Assembly: GCA_039707465.1 (NCBI GenBank)
Contig: CM077643.1
Location: forward strand, 326,266,919 to 326,330,918
Direction of reading: 5' to 3'
Length of the DNA: 64,000 bases
From: Rhabdophis nuchalis
Lineage: Eukaryota; Chordata; Lepidosauria; Squamata; Natricidae
The notes under the pieces are model-generated. The model searched no databases. It saw only the letters and a program-made list of their open reading frames with translations, and was not told the DNA's origin. Made by a program: the position numbers and the translations under genes. This document shows, one piece after another, positions 46,801-54,524 of the stretch (positions are counted from its first letter, which is position 1; the number at the start of each line of letters is the position of its first letter).

Positions 46801-49601
46801 AGGCTATTCTTATGTTCTTATGTTCTTATGTTAACTTGCTATTCTTTTCTTCTGGGATGTTTTTTCAACTTCCCAATGTAGCTTAGAGCCTATAGCCATG
46901 TGCTCTTCCACTCATAACAAGGTCCAATTCTGCTTAATTTTTCAAGCTGAGTCACAGTCATATAGGGCAGCTATAGTGCTCTAAAAAGAGCATCATTAAG
47001 GGAAATGAATGTACAACAGCCAATATAATAATTTTTATTTTATTTTATTTACATTTATATCCCGCCCTTCTCTGCAGAGGACCCAGGGCGGCGCACAGGA
47101 AATTTAAAAAACATACAGAATACAAAATAAATACACAATTTAAAATATAAATTAAACCATCTTATCCTATGCTAAAAACCCAATTTTAAAATACCCGATT
47201 TAAAACTATCTAAAAGTCCCCATGGGAGGTTAGGCTAGGTCGGCTTGTTGGAATAGGTATGTCTTTAGACATTGGCGGAAGAAGCGGAGGTCGGTGATGG
47301 TGCGTAATTCGGGGGGTAGGTCGTTCCAAAGGGCTGGGTCCACCACAGAGAAGGCTCTTCCCCTGGGTGTCGCCAGTCGGCATTGTCCGGCCGACGGCAC
47401 CCTGAGAAGGCCCTCTCTGTGGGAGCGTATTGGTCTAAGGGATGTATGAGGCAAGAGGTGGTCTCGCAAATAATGACTTCTTTATATGACCTCTCAAAGA
47501 TGAGACCACATTTGGAAGGGTTATGATTAGGTGTTACACCTAAAAAAGAGCGTTATAAAGTTAGAAGGCAAATAAAGAATACATGGTGAAAGTATATAAA
47601 TGACATAAAACACCCAATGGGGGCATTTATACCGCTAAGTGGTTGCTGGACTAAGAGAGAAAGTCCCACCTTCATACTATACCAATTAAGTACCATGTGT
47701 ACTTAAACCAATGATGTTGGTTTTATTGTTTTTAATATTTTTATATCTTTGCTTTAATTCTACTGTAAGTTGCCCAGATTGCCTGGATAGTGAAACAAGC
47801 AGCATATAAAATTAATAAATAATATAAAATCATTCATGGCATGGAAAATATGTACAATAAGTTCTTTACACAATACACAAATTGTGCAATTTACTATCAA
47901 GAGATGTCACTAAGCTAATTTTTAAAAGGAAAGGAAAAGCGAATGTCAGTTTGGGCTATTAGTAACCACTAGCTACTTTTCAAATTAGAGCAGGAGTGTC
48001 AAACTGTTGGATGAGTCATGCACAGGACACCCCCACTCCATGAAGGGAAAAATGTCACAATGTGTCATGTGAAGGCAACAGGTTTGACACCCATGAATTA
48101 GAGGAAGAAGTCTTTGAATACCAGCTTTAGTGATACTCCCTTCCTGTCTATGACGGTGAGCTTAATGACTGTATCTCGATGGCTATGATGTGATAAACTA
48201 TGAATTACATAAAATTGGGAACCTGATGCAACAGGGCCTTAGGAAGACTGGAAATAATCTGTGATTATAGATATGTTCTTCTGTTCAGATATGTCTGCAT
48301 CTGGTTCTTAGCTCAACAGCATTTTCATGAGGCTGTTGTCACACCGATTTTACAACATAAATTAGTTAACTTACTTTTGCCACAGCAACATACATAGGCT
48401 GTTTTTCAGCCCCAGGAGCACTGAAGAGTTGGAGGAGGACATCTGAATCACATGTTGCAGATTTGTTTTGAAAGAGGCTGCCGGCCACTTGCCCCACAAC
48501 ATAATCTTCACTTAATTCAGCAATAGCATTCCTGCCACATATTTTCCTATATGAAAAAGAACAAGTCAATCAGGATTCACTACAGGAAACAACTGCATCC
48601 AAAAACATTCACTGTTGATAATTTTCCCTAAGGTTTTTGAAAGGTATAAAAAGAGAGGATAATGTTATCAACTGTGGAATTCTGTATGATGAGAAACTTG
48701 TACGAAATTTGCCAGTTTATAGGGCATTGGTACTAAAGAATGCAGTGTTTATTACTGTAAACCTAATTGTGCATGTTTTATTACTAGCCTGTCATCCCAG
48801 CTTCTGTGTCTGTCTGTGTGTGTCTTTGAGTCAATGCTAACTACTGGTAACTGTACTACTAGTCCAGTGGTTCCCAACGCATAGGGGGGCAATTTGATTT
48901 TTAATGGAGGCCATTTGAACCTTGTTTAAACCAGGTTAATGGCCTTTTTGACTTCCTCCGCATGAATAGAGTTCACTTTTTGAGTAAAGTAAGAATTATA
49001 TGGGGGTGGGGGTGGGGGTGGGAGAGAGATCAGGATTTTAGAGATGCTTGGATGGGGCATGGCCAAAAAAAGGTTGGGAACCACTGTACTAGTCCTTGCA
49101 GCTTTCTTGGCAATATTTCAGAAGCGGTTCGCCATTGCCTCCTTGCTCCTTCCCAAGAATGTCTGGACCAAGATCACCCAAGGAGTTTTGGGTCAAATGC
49201 AGAACTAGAATTCCCGGCTTCTAACCTGGTGCCACTTCATCAAACTGGTCCTGAATCGTTTCATTGCCCCAAATCAGCTTTCAAGCTACCGGTGCTTTTT
49301 CAGCAGATCAGCAGAATGGGGAAAACGGGGAAGCGGGCTTTGAGGGAGAAACACGTGGTGCCCCCAGGCGCAGCTGGAGCTCCAGCAACTCTCCCTTCTT
49401 GGAGGAGCCACTACTAACAAACGTGATCCTAGGCAAAGCGATCTGGCTCCGGGACCAAAGAAACAATGCAACCACCAGAAGCCCCCCCCCCCCCCCCCGG
49501 TCTCTTTAAGGAGAAGACGGGCAAACAACGAACATCCATCCCCACAACCGCAATCCTCACCCTGCGGCTGGAGAAACTTTAGCCGTCCGGCCGCGCTTCA
49601 T
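34532..49601 (-). CDS. RBM34: RBM34, RNA-binding motif protein 34 (eleven coding exons)
   Basis: Nucleolar RNA-binding protein with two RRM domains, related to yeast Nop12. Coding exons on the minus strand: 49601-49561, 48546-48375, 44913-44777, 42430-42232, 40802-40743, 39255-39212, 38478-38395, 38256-38193, 37947-37905, 36223-36105, 34807-34532. Phases close to 1239 nt, 412 residues, against about 430 in human. RRM1 has LFVGNL (171-176) and NAYVVF (229-234). RRM2 has IFVGNL (274-279) and KGFGYVLF (313-320). The N-terminus is short (MKRGRTAK) with DYVVGQVA. A basic, low-complexity Lys/Ser tail ends MKMRKPK. Introns carry many short DNA transposons and one L3 copy. Identification rests on the RRM order, the DRESALA-like NRECALA segment and synteny. 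Confidence 0.96.
34923..35056. mobile_element. short hAT MITE (CAGGGGTGTCAAACT family), copy 1
   Basis: Ends AAGGGGTGTCAAACTGG and GAGTTTGACACCCATG are inverted. 8-bp flanks ATTTGGAA and ATTTGGAG differ at one base. In RBM34 intron 10. Confidence 0.75.
36105..36223 (-). CDS. RBM34: RBM34 coding exon 10, RRM2 core
   Basis: 119 nt with HFLECGNVTGVRIVRD and GIGKGFGYVLFE. Acceptor CATTTACAG, donor TGAG|GTATGT. Confidence 0.96.
36530..37607 (-). mobile_element. L3/CR1-type LINE 3' half in RBM34 intron 9
   Basis: Encodes the stretch from the YADD region ([14 protein letters not shown]) to the C-terminus (SVAAPALWNDLPPDL, then AAVLA) in one open frame of about 290 codons, followed by the 3'UTR and an (ATTT)n tail at the low-coordinate end. 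Homology to the 23590-26590 copy stops at about 37607, next to a perfect palindrome. Confidence 0.9.
37612..37690. repeat. perfect 38-bp-arm palindrome
   Basis: Arms 37612-37649 and 37653-37690 are exact reverse complements around CAT. The arm starts TTTTGCAAGTTTTTG. It abuts the 5' truncation point of the L3 copy. Confidence 0.95.
37905..37947 (-). CDS. RBM34: RBM34 coding exon 9, RRM2 RNP2
   Basis: 43 nt encoding HDNKRSIFVGNLPY. Acceptor TTTACAG, donor TATG|GTATGT. Confidence 0.95.
38055..38176. repeat. dispersed repeat with GAAGATGTTTCGCTTCTCATCC
   Basis: Contains the widely dispersed vertebrate motif TTCGCTTCTCATCCAAGAAG followed by CTTCTTCAATTCTGAAG, possibly a Penelope-like element end. 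It ends about 16 bp from the exon 8 donor of RBM34. Confidence 0.45.
38193..38256 (-). CDS. RBM34: RBM34 coding exon 8
   Basis: 64 nt encoding NGTEIVSGFHIRVDLASKST. Acceptor TTCATAG, donor TTGT|GTAAGT. Confidence 0.94.
38395..38478 (-). CDS. RBM34: RBM34 coding exon 7, RRM1 RNP1
   Basis: 84 nt encoding QKLHPNMKYVNAYVVFKEES. Acceptor CCTTTAG, donor AATG|GTATGT. Confidence 0.95.
39212..39255 (-). CDS. RBM34: RBM34 coding exon 6
   Basis: 44 nt encoding IPAEDAISKKMAAI. Acceptor TTGAAG, donor TAAA|GTATGT. Confidence 0.94.
40455..40668. repeat. AGTCCT inverted-end repeat, copy 2
   Basis: CTTAACAACC units and the end CATAAGTCAAGGACTATCC match the family described at 27519. Confidence 0.6.
40743..40802 (-). 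CDS. RBM34: RBM34 coding exon 5
   Basis: 60 nt encoding MLRAFFKDYGQIESIRFRSL of RRM1. Donor TTTG|GTATGT. Confidence 0.95.
41158..41319. mobile_element. hAT-like MITE remnant
   Basis: Starts near AGGTCCCCAACCCCC and ends GGTGGGGGCCACTG, the inverted ends of a dispersed hAT family also seen at 43683-43948. No clear target duplication. Confidence 0.5.
41605..41996. repeat. AGTCCT inverted-end repeat, copy 3
   Basis: Starts AAAGGTAGTCTTTGACTTAA and contains CACTTAACAACC, GTCACATGATCACC and a terminal ATAAATCAAGGATTAGC. About 390 bp, the fullest short copy. Confidence 0.65.
42232..42430 (-). CDS. RBM34: RBM34 coding exon 4, start of RRM1
   Basis: 199 nt from ECALAHVSEAEEE to RTLFVGNLPVSYTAQ. 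Acceptor ACCAAG, donor ACAA|GTAAGT. Confidence 0.95.
42555..43400 (+). mobile_element. CR1 LINE 3' part in RBM34 intron 3
   Basis: Encodes KCEKSKILHLG-like sequence, then ERDLGILVDNHLNMSQQC, SREVLMPLYSALVRPHLEYC and [15 protein letters not shown], a stop-type break at about 42978, then [20 protein letters not shown] and the WNSLPPEVVNAPTL block. The 3' end has GACTAGAAGACCTACAAGG and (TATTG)n. Antisense to RBM34. Confidence 0.9.
43436..43466. repeat. (AAATT)n microsatellite
   Basis: About six AAATT units. Confidence 0.85.
43683..43948. mobile_element. hAT-like MITE
   Basis: Ends CAGCAAGTCTCCAAAC and GTTGGGGACCCCTG with flanks GCCTAAGG and GCATAGGG (6 of 8). The interior carries CA-rich and CAGCTCG repeats. 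Confidence 0.55.
44180..44540. repeat. AGTCCT inverted-end repeat, copy 4
   Basis: Starts ACAGTGCTTGACTTACAAC and ends TGGTCATACAGGACTACCTG, with GTCACATGATCAACATTC and CACTTAACAGC inside. Confidence 0.65.
44560..44641. mobile_element. 82-bp hAT MITE with exact target duplication
   Basis: CAGGGGTGTCCAAACTTGG to CGGTTTGGACATCCCTG, flanked by CAATAGGG at 44552-44559 and 44642-44649. Confidence 0.85.
44777..44913 (-). CDS. RBM34: RBM34 coding exon 3
   Basis: 137 nt encoding a Lys/Glu-rich linker from ESKKRNHKEEES to ETVAN. Acceptor TTAAAAG is weak, but phase and homology agree. Donor ACAG|GTAAAT. Confidence 0.88.
45391..45721. mobile_element. 331-bp hAT MITE
   Basis: Ends CCGTGATGGCAAACCTATGG and AAGGTTAGCCATCACTG. 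Flanks ACCTAGAA and ATCTAGAA (7 of 8). The interior has GC-rich CCTCTGGAGCCTGGGGA repeats. Confidence 0.8.
46640..46833 (+). repeat. SINE/LINE tail with (TTCTTATG)3 end
   Basis: Contains TGCTGGACTGGATGGGC, CCAGCAAGGCTATTC and three TTCTTATG units, the type of 8-bp terminal repeat seen at CR1-related 3' ends. Family not assigned. Confidence 0.55.
47030..47475 (-). mobile_element. L3/CR1-type LINE 3' end in RBM34 intron 2
   Basis: Encodes RDHLLPHTSLRPIRSHREG through SVVDPALWNDLPPEL to a stop, then the 3'UTR with CCGCCCT and an (AAAAT)n tail. 5'-truncated at about 47475. Confidence 0.88.
47991..48095. mobile_element. short hAT MITE (CAGGGGTGTCAAACT family), copy 2
   Basis: CAGGAGTGTCAAACTG to AGGTTTGACACCCATG, with exact 8-bp duplication AATTAGAG at 47983-47990 and 48096-48103. 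Confidence 0.85.
48375..48546 (-). CDS. RBM34: RBM34 coding exon 2
   Basis: 172 nt, with SEDYVVGQVAGSLF matching the conserved N-terminal segment. Acceptor CATATAG, donor AAAA|GTAAGT. Confidence 0.93.
48865..49086. mobile_element. 222-bp hAT MITE with exact target duplication
   Basis: CAGTGGTTCCCAACGC to AGGTTGGGAACCACTG, flanked by TACTAGTC at 48857-48864 and 49087-49094. A (GGGGGT)n stretch lies inside. In RBM34 intron 1. Confidence 0.87.
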
Positions 49602-49770
49602 CTTCGCTCGGAAAGCTGCTGCTGCTGCAGCAGCCACTTCCGCCTTCAAGCATAGATCTAAACTAGCAAAGTAGAGGAGACTTCAGAGTCTTTCAAACTT
49701 CGCGGAGGATGCACGAACGCGGGTACATTCGCTTTGGTGTCGTCCGGATTTTTTCCTAAGCTATATTTGA
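49560..49770. promoter_or_regulatory. RBM34: RBM34 promoter region, GC-rich, possibly bidirectional
   Basis: CpG-containing stretch around the RBM34 start, with a CCACTTCCG ETS-type site (49634-49642) next to a (GCT)n run at about 49615-49629. No TATA box. A plus-strand candidate gene begins within about 2 kb on the other side, so it may drive both directions; that part is inference. Confidence 0.5.
49561..49601 (-). CDS. RBM34: RBM34 coding exon 1
   Basis: ATG at 49601-49599, encoding MKRGRTAKVSPAA. Donor GCAGG|GTGAGG leaves phase 2. GC-rich context. Confidence 0.88.
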
Positions 49771-50189
49771 GCCCGCTGGCTCTTATGGCATCGTTGCTAA
49801 CAGACTGAAAAAGACATCTCGGTAGGGTTTTTTACGCATTCCGATTGAAACTCAGAGAAACTGTTGAGACCTTCTTACCAAAAATTGGTGTGGCTCCCAT
49901 TCTTACATTGTTCAGGAGGTGTTTGAAGATCTGTTATTTTGTCACGCAGGGTGTGATCACGGAGCCCCCTCACCGCTTTTTTTAACCAGTATTTGGTTTT
50001 GCTGCGACTTGCTTTTTATATTTTGCTTTTACAGCCTTGCTTTTTTTTTCTTTAATCGCTTGGGTTTTTACTTGTTAGCTGCTCAGAATGGTTTTGGAAT
50101 CAAGCAGTCTCTAGATAAAATTTTAAATGCTTAAGCAAACCAGTAATGAGCTGAAGGGCTAAATCGTGTAAAATCATCTTTATTTACTA

Positions 50190-50720
50190 CTAGCCATTCC
50201 CGGCCACGCGTTGCTGTGGCCCAGTCTGGTTAAATGGCCAACCAATCTGTGTGTAGATCTACACCTGCACACATAAACAGGTACACACAACCACCATAAC
50301 CCCCAACCTACCTACTGTATTTCTCCCTCTCTCCACCTACCTACCTACCTACCTACCTACCTACCTACCTACCTACTGTATTTCTCCCTCCCTCTCTCTA
50401 TCCCTATAGCTGCCTACCTGCCTACTGTATTTCTCCTTGAATCTTATGAACAGAGTATTTTATGTCATAAGGGATGACATAATACCTGTGGCCCACTGCT
50501 CTCTCTGTATCCATCTACCTACCTTTTTTACAATTTTTTACATTTCCGTTGCGTGTACCTGGCACAGGTGTGACATCTACACAATCTATATATATATCAT
50601 TGGTGCCGTATTTGTAAGGAACGTTGTGTGAAAATTTGGAAGCAATCGGTGCAGTACTTTCAGAGATTAGCGGAGATTAGCGATTGAACAAACTCATAGT
50701 TTTTTATTTATATAGATGGT
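50190..50720 (+). repeat. dispersed repeat with (CTAC)n core
   Basis: Starts TACTAGCCATTCCCGGCC and ends GCAATCGGTGCAGTACTTTC...TTTTTATTTATATAGAT, the form of a widespread RTE/SINE-like tail. A (CTAC)n microsatellite occupies 50335-50377. Confidence 0.5.
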
Positions 50721-50844
50721 TTATTGAATAAGCTGTAGTAGGCTGGCAGCTATAAGCACTGGTTCACTGCAGGAGTGGATGTTTCTAAGCATGGGTATGC
50801 TATCCAATATAGTTGTAATTGAAGTTCTGTAACTAATACAGAAG

Positions 50845-51020
50845 GGTCAGAATGGTGTAAGCATCAGATTATAATTCAGGAGGGCATGAGTTCTAGTCCT
50901 GCCTTGGGCAAAGTCAACTGGGAGATCTTGGGCCACTCACTTCATCTCAGCCATAGGAAGAGGCAATGGCAACTATTTCGGGAAAACTGCAAGGAATTGC
51001 CCAGACAGTCTCTGAAAACT
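50845..51020 (+). repeat. probable tRNA-derived SINE fragment
   Basis: GAGTTCTAGTCCTGCCTTGG (B-box-like), TGGGAGATCTTGGGCCACTCAC and GAGGCAATGGCAACTATTTC resemble a common squamate SINE body. Confidence 0.45.
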
Positions 51021-51597
51021 GGATATGACAGAAGAAAAAACACAAATATATTGCAGTTTACTTACTTATTTACAAGGTTCCTGGACCATCAAGCCTAGGT
51101 GTACTTAACAGGTGGATTGACCTGCCTAGTGTGCTGAGTTTAATGTTATTCAGAATGACTGCTGTTTTATGGTAAGGAGATTGAACTGAACTCCAACCCA
51201 GCCTATCTCTAGAATAGATCATAACATTAGGAGTGAATTACTTTATGGTAGTGTTTTTCAATCTGGATAAATTTAAGATGCATGGATTTTATCTCCCAGA
51301 ATTCCCCAGCCATCCTATTGGTAGGGGAAATCTTAAAGCTTAAATTTACATATCTTAAAATTGCCAAGGTTGGTAAACCTTGTATCAAGGGTTCTCTTTA
51401 GATGACTACCTCTTTCTAATTATAAAATAAAGCCATGCATTCGAACCAGCATATTAAAAAAAAACCTTCTAAAAATGTAAATTTGGATGAAGTATTATAT
51501 TTTGCTCCTGGATAAATGCAAGGGTCTGCCATCACGGGCTATTAAGACTTGATTTCTCCATGCTATTTCAGTGAACTGTTTTCACTTCCTCTTGTAG

Positions 51598-51647
51598 AGA
51601 CAGAAATTATAGATTTCTGTTCCGGAAGCCTGAGCTCCAAAAACGAG
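51598..51647 (+). CDS. candidate exon A
   Basis: Acceptor TTCCTCTTGTAG, donor CGAG|GTAAGA. Reads TEIIDFCSGSLSSKNE in the frame that continues into exon B. An alternative acceptor two bases on would start in phase 0. Lies in a slightly GC-enriched, CpG-containing patch. Confidence 0.45.
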
Positions 51648-54177
51648 GTAAGAGCACTCTAACGTTTATGTCTTCTACGTAGCTTGCAAGCGTTTAGTAG
51701 TAGTAGTATTTCGATCACAAGGCTGAAGCATTCCGTTTTTGTCTCCCCGTCGCCGGCGTTGTACGTCATATCGAGCTAATAGACTCGATTGAAAAAGAAC
51801 TTGCGCGCTCTCTGCTGGGTGTCCTATTCAGAAATGCTAAAAGGTAGCAAGGGGACTCTTAAAAAGCAGGAAACGAGAAAGCTGCAATACATTTACTTAG
51901 TGTGGTGTTTTAAATACGTCATTAAAACCTTGACCCACTCTCCTCCCCCCGCCCCCACAAATGCTTAAGTGGTCTTTCCGCGGCTATACCAATTGTAAAT
52001 TCCTTGTTTCTCATATAATGATCTATTTCATTTTTTTACACTGATTAAGTGCCATCAAATCATTGTCTGCCCCCCCCCCCCCAATAAATAGTTAAAAAAT
52101 ACATCTGTGTCTTTCAAGCTTCGGAAACTTTATAGTAAGTATATTAGCAAACGTACGGATATTAAACTAAAAGGGAAAGATAGCAGGGTTTATCGATGTT
52201 GTATGTTCTCATTAACAATTTTACATTTGCAGAATAAGGTTGACCTTTAAATATTTTCTCAGGGACTAATAAACACACAAAAAATGATAGTTTGAATTAA
52301 TCTCATACTTAAATCATGCTTTATATTCTTTTAAATCCAACCGCTGATTTTTTATTGACCAGTTTTTGTAAATATTACTCTTTACTCCAGTTTTTGTAAG
52401 TATTAATGTCTACTTGAATGGTTTTTAAACTTTTATAAATATTGTAGATTTAAAAGTATCCATTCCCTATAACAATCCTGAGAGTTTTAGATGCTTGCTT
52501 ACATAGCAAATTTAAAAGATATTTGATTAAATATATTGCTGTATTTCAGGCAATCAAAATAACTTGCAAAAAGCAAGTAAGTTTAAATCTTGATTGGTTA
52601 TAAGGTGACTCAAGTGTTAATACTTCTGTTTCCACAGGATTTAAAAAATAAGAGTTCTAATTTTCAAAGTAGGATTGTTCCAGAATTTATAAGAATAGTA
52701 ACAAATACGCTTTCATTTCTACATATTTACGGTAAGTATGTTTTGCACTATCTAATGTAGGAAATGCAATAAAGCTATGTATTGCTAATTACAGATCCAG
52801 GTGCCAAGATTTGGAATTTATTTATTTATTTATTTAAATTAAATTTATACCCCGCCCTTCTCCGGAGAGAATGCAAGGGGTTACCGGAATACAACTTTCA
52901 AGAATATAGTTTGGATTGTTTCAAGAGAAAGAAGTACAAGGTCCTGGCTAGGCATCACCAAGTAGTTATACACAAGCCTTACTGAAGTACAGCTTCAGTG
53001 CTGCTGGGATATGCTGGCTTCTCTGGTGAGTTAAAAATATTAAATTGCAACCAGCTGTTTTTTTAATATACCACTTAAATTTAATTCTTGTACTTGGAAA
53101 GGATTGAAAGCTTTTAAATGTTTAATGCAGTGGTTATATGGCAACTTTTAAACTTCACAAGACATAGTTTGTATCAAACAAATGAATTTTTTTTACATTT
53201 ATAAAACTCCTTTTTTGCATTTGCAACCAAAAAGCTCAAATGACTGGTTTATCAAAATTTGATTTATTGTGAGTCCCAAAGGCCAAAACCCCACTTAGAG
53301 CCACACTGGTTTAATATTTTATGAGAGATTATTGCCAAATTGCTTTCCACATTATCTTTATTGTTAAATCTATAAATTATGGTATGGAGAAATGAATTCT
53401 GCTTATTTCCCTATTGTTTTTTTAAAATTGGAAACAATATTTTATGAAGCTAACACAGCTTTCTAAGAACTGGTCATAAGAGCACTTTGTAGCAAGTATC
53501 CTTTTTAAGATGCTGAATTGTGTGTGGATTGTGTGTGGATGCACCAGAACTCAAATTAGTGTGTGTGGATGCACCAGAACTCAAATTAGTTTTGCTAATA
53601 ACAGGGACACTGAATGCAACCTAATTATTTTTGATTAACTGCAATCTCAGCTCATATGAACAAGCGTAAAAAATTAACAGATCTAGATCTCTTCCAAATT
53701 GTTTGGAAAAGATTCTGTCAGGCAGCCCCATTATGGTTTACTGATGAACAACAATGTCCTGGTGCACACTACTTAAAATATATGTTTGCTTCATCTGCAA
53801 GTAAGCAACATTAATAATAAATTATAGCTCTATCAGTGGATTGTTCAGCATATCCAAATCATGTCCTCTGCTTTGTTCCTCTCAGGAAGAAAGCCAAAGG
53901 GGGGGGGGAAACAAATATACTGCATCTTATTTGAGGCATTTGAATTCCAAACCTTTCTTTGGACAAAAGAGCTTACAAAATAGGTAACTACCACAAAAAA
54001 CAACAGTCAGCTTTTTTTTCTTATTTTGTATGTCATAAGGACCAGTACAATGTCTGCAAAATTTGGAGCAGTGTTAGTGATACTAATTTCTAATTAGTTC
54101 AATTATGGATTATTGGGATTTTTTCTTCTTTTTATATAGTTGCAACTTCCTCTCTTAGAATGGGAGGGAATATTTAA
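51598..54177 (+). CDS. unidentified spliced gene (candidate), between RBM34 and ARID4B
   Basis: I do not recognise this protein. Four to five plus-strand segments have exon features: A 51598-51647, B 52638-52731, C from 52795 (end uncertain, part-disrupted by an L3 tail), D 53651-53800, E from 54140 to a TAA at 54175-54177. Donors are GTAAGA, GTAAGT and GTAAGC; acceptors for B, D and E have pyrimidine tracts or CAG. A and B join in phase 0, B leaves one base, D enters needing two and leaves one, and E then gives a short tail and stop. Frame D reads LFQIVWKRFCQAAPLWF and HYLKYMFASS, B reads SRIVPEFIRIVTNTLSFL; both are well mixed and hydrophobic, unlike translated repeats. The upstream start is not found. 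It may be intact, lineage-restricted or decaying. Confidence 0.5.
52638..52731 (+). CDS. candidate exon B
   Basis: Acceptor CTGTTTCCACAG, donor TACG|GTAAGT. Only one frame is open (31 codons): DLKNKSS, then SRIVPEFIRIVTNTLSFL, then HIYG. Both splice sites are strong. Confidence 0.55.
52795..52985 (+). CDS. candidate exon C, uncertain end
   Basis: Acceptor GCTAATTACAG. In phase with exon B it reads DPGAKIW and then enters an L3 LINE tail at about 52815-52869; the frame stays open to 52982 and meets TGA at 52983-52985. It may be a disrupted exon, or the true exon may lie elsewhere. Confidence 0.25.
52815..52869 (-). mobile_element. 55-bp L3/CR1 LINE tail
   Basis: (ATTT)n followed by AAATTTATACCCCGCCCTTC, the 3' end of the same family as the copies at 23590 and 47030. 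Truncated at once on the other side. Confidence 0.7.
53531..53590. repeat. exact 30-bp tandem duplication
   Basis: Two identical 30-bp units starting GTGTGTGGATGCACC. Confidence 0.95.
53651..53800 (+). CDS. candidate exon D
   Basis: Acceptor GCAATCTCAG, donor TGCAA|GTAAGC. One open frame of 49 codons; the other two stop within the first 20 bases. Reads HMNKRKKLTDLD, LFQIVWKRFCQAAPLWF, DEQQCPGAHYLKYMFASS. Aromatic-rich and evenly mixed, the most protein-like piece of the candidate gene. Confidence 0.55.
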
Positions 54178-54216
54178 ATGTGCTTACCCAAATCAAGATG
54201 ACAGAAATCTCTGCAG
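54140..54216 (+). CDS. candidate exon E, possibly terminal
   Basis: Acceptor TTTTTATATAG after a long pyrimidine tract. In phase with D it reads IATSSLRMGGNI and stops at 54175-54177. Another frame (LQLPLLEWEGIFKCAYPNQ) is open to a possible donor at 54216 but does not match exon D's phase. Confidence 0.35.
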
Positions 54217-54524
54217 GTATGGGTGAGTTTGAAAGGTTTACCGCCGACATAAGGGCTTGGGCTCTTGTTACCTTGTTCACTGATCAGTGTTTTCATATTC
54301 CCCTTTAGGCCCTTTTGATATTAGGAACTCCTAATAATTTATGGAGGTAGGAAAGATAATTTAAGCCTGAAAGTAACTGAATTTTAAACTTGATCAAAAA
54401 GAACATTTATGTTGCCCCAATAACAAATGTTATTATGACCAACAAATGAACAAACTGGATTTATAGCTGAAACTGCTGAATATGCTGAAATGTCTTAATT
54501 AAACTGTTAGAAACAAAATCCAGT

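Noticed and set aside
49615..49640. Short (GCT)n / CAGCAG run at the RBM34 start as a coding repeat
   Set aside because: It lies upstream of the RBM34 start codon, so it is 5'UTR or promoter.
54140..54216. Alternative frame LQLPLLEWEGIFKCAYPNQ as a continuation of the candidate gene
   Set aside because: Open and attractive, but it does not match the phase left by exon D, so the in-phase short tail with TAA was preferred.
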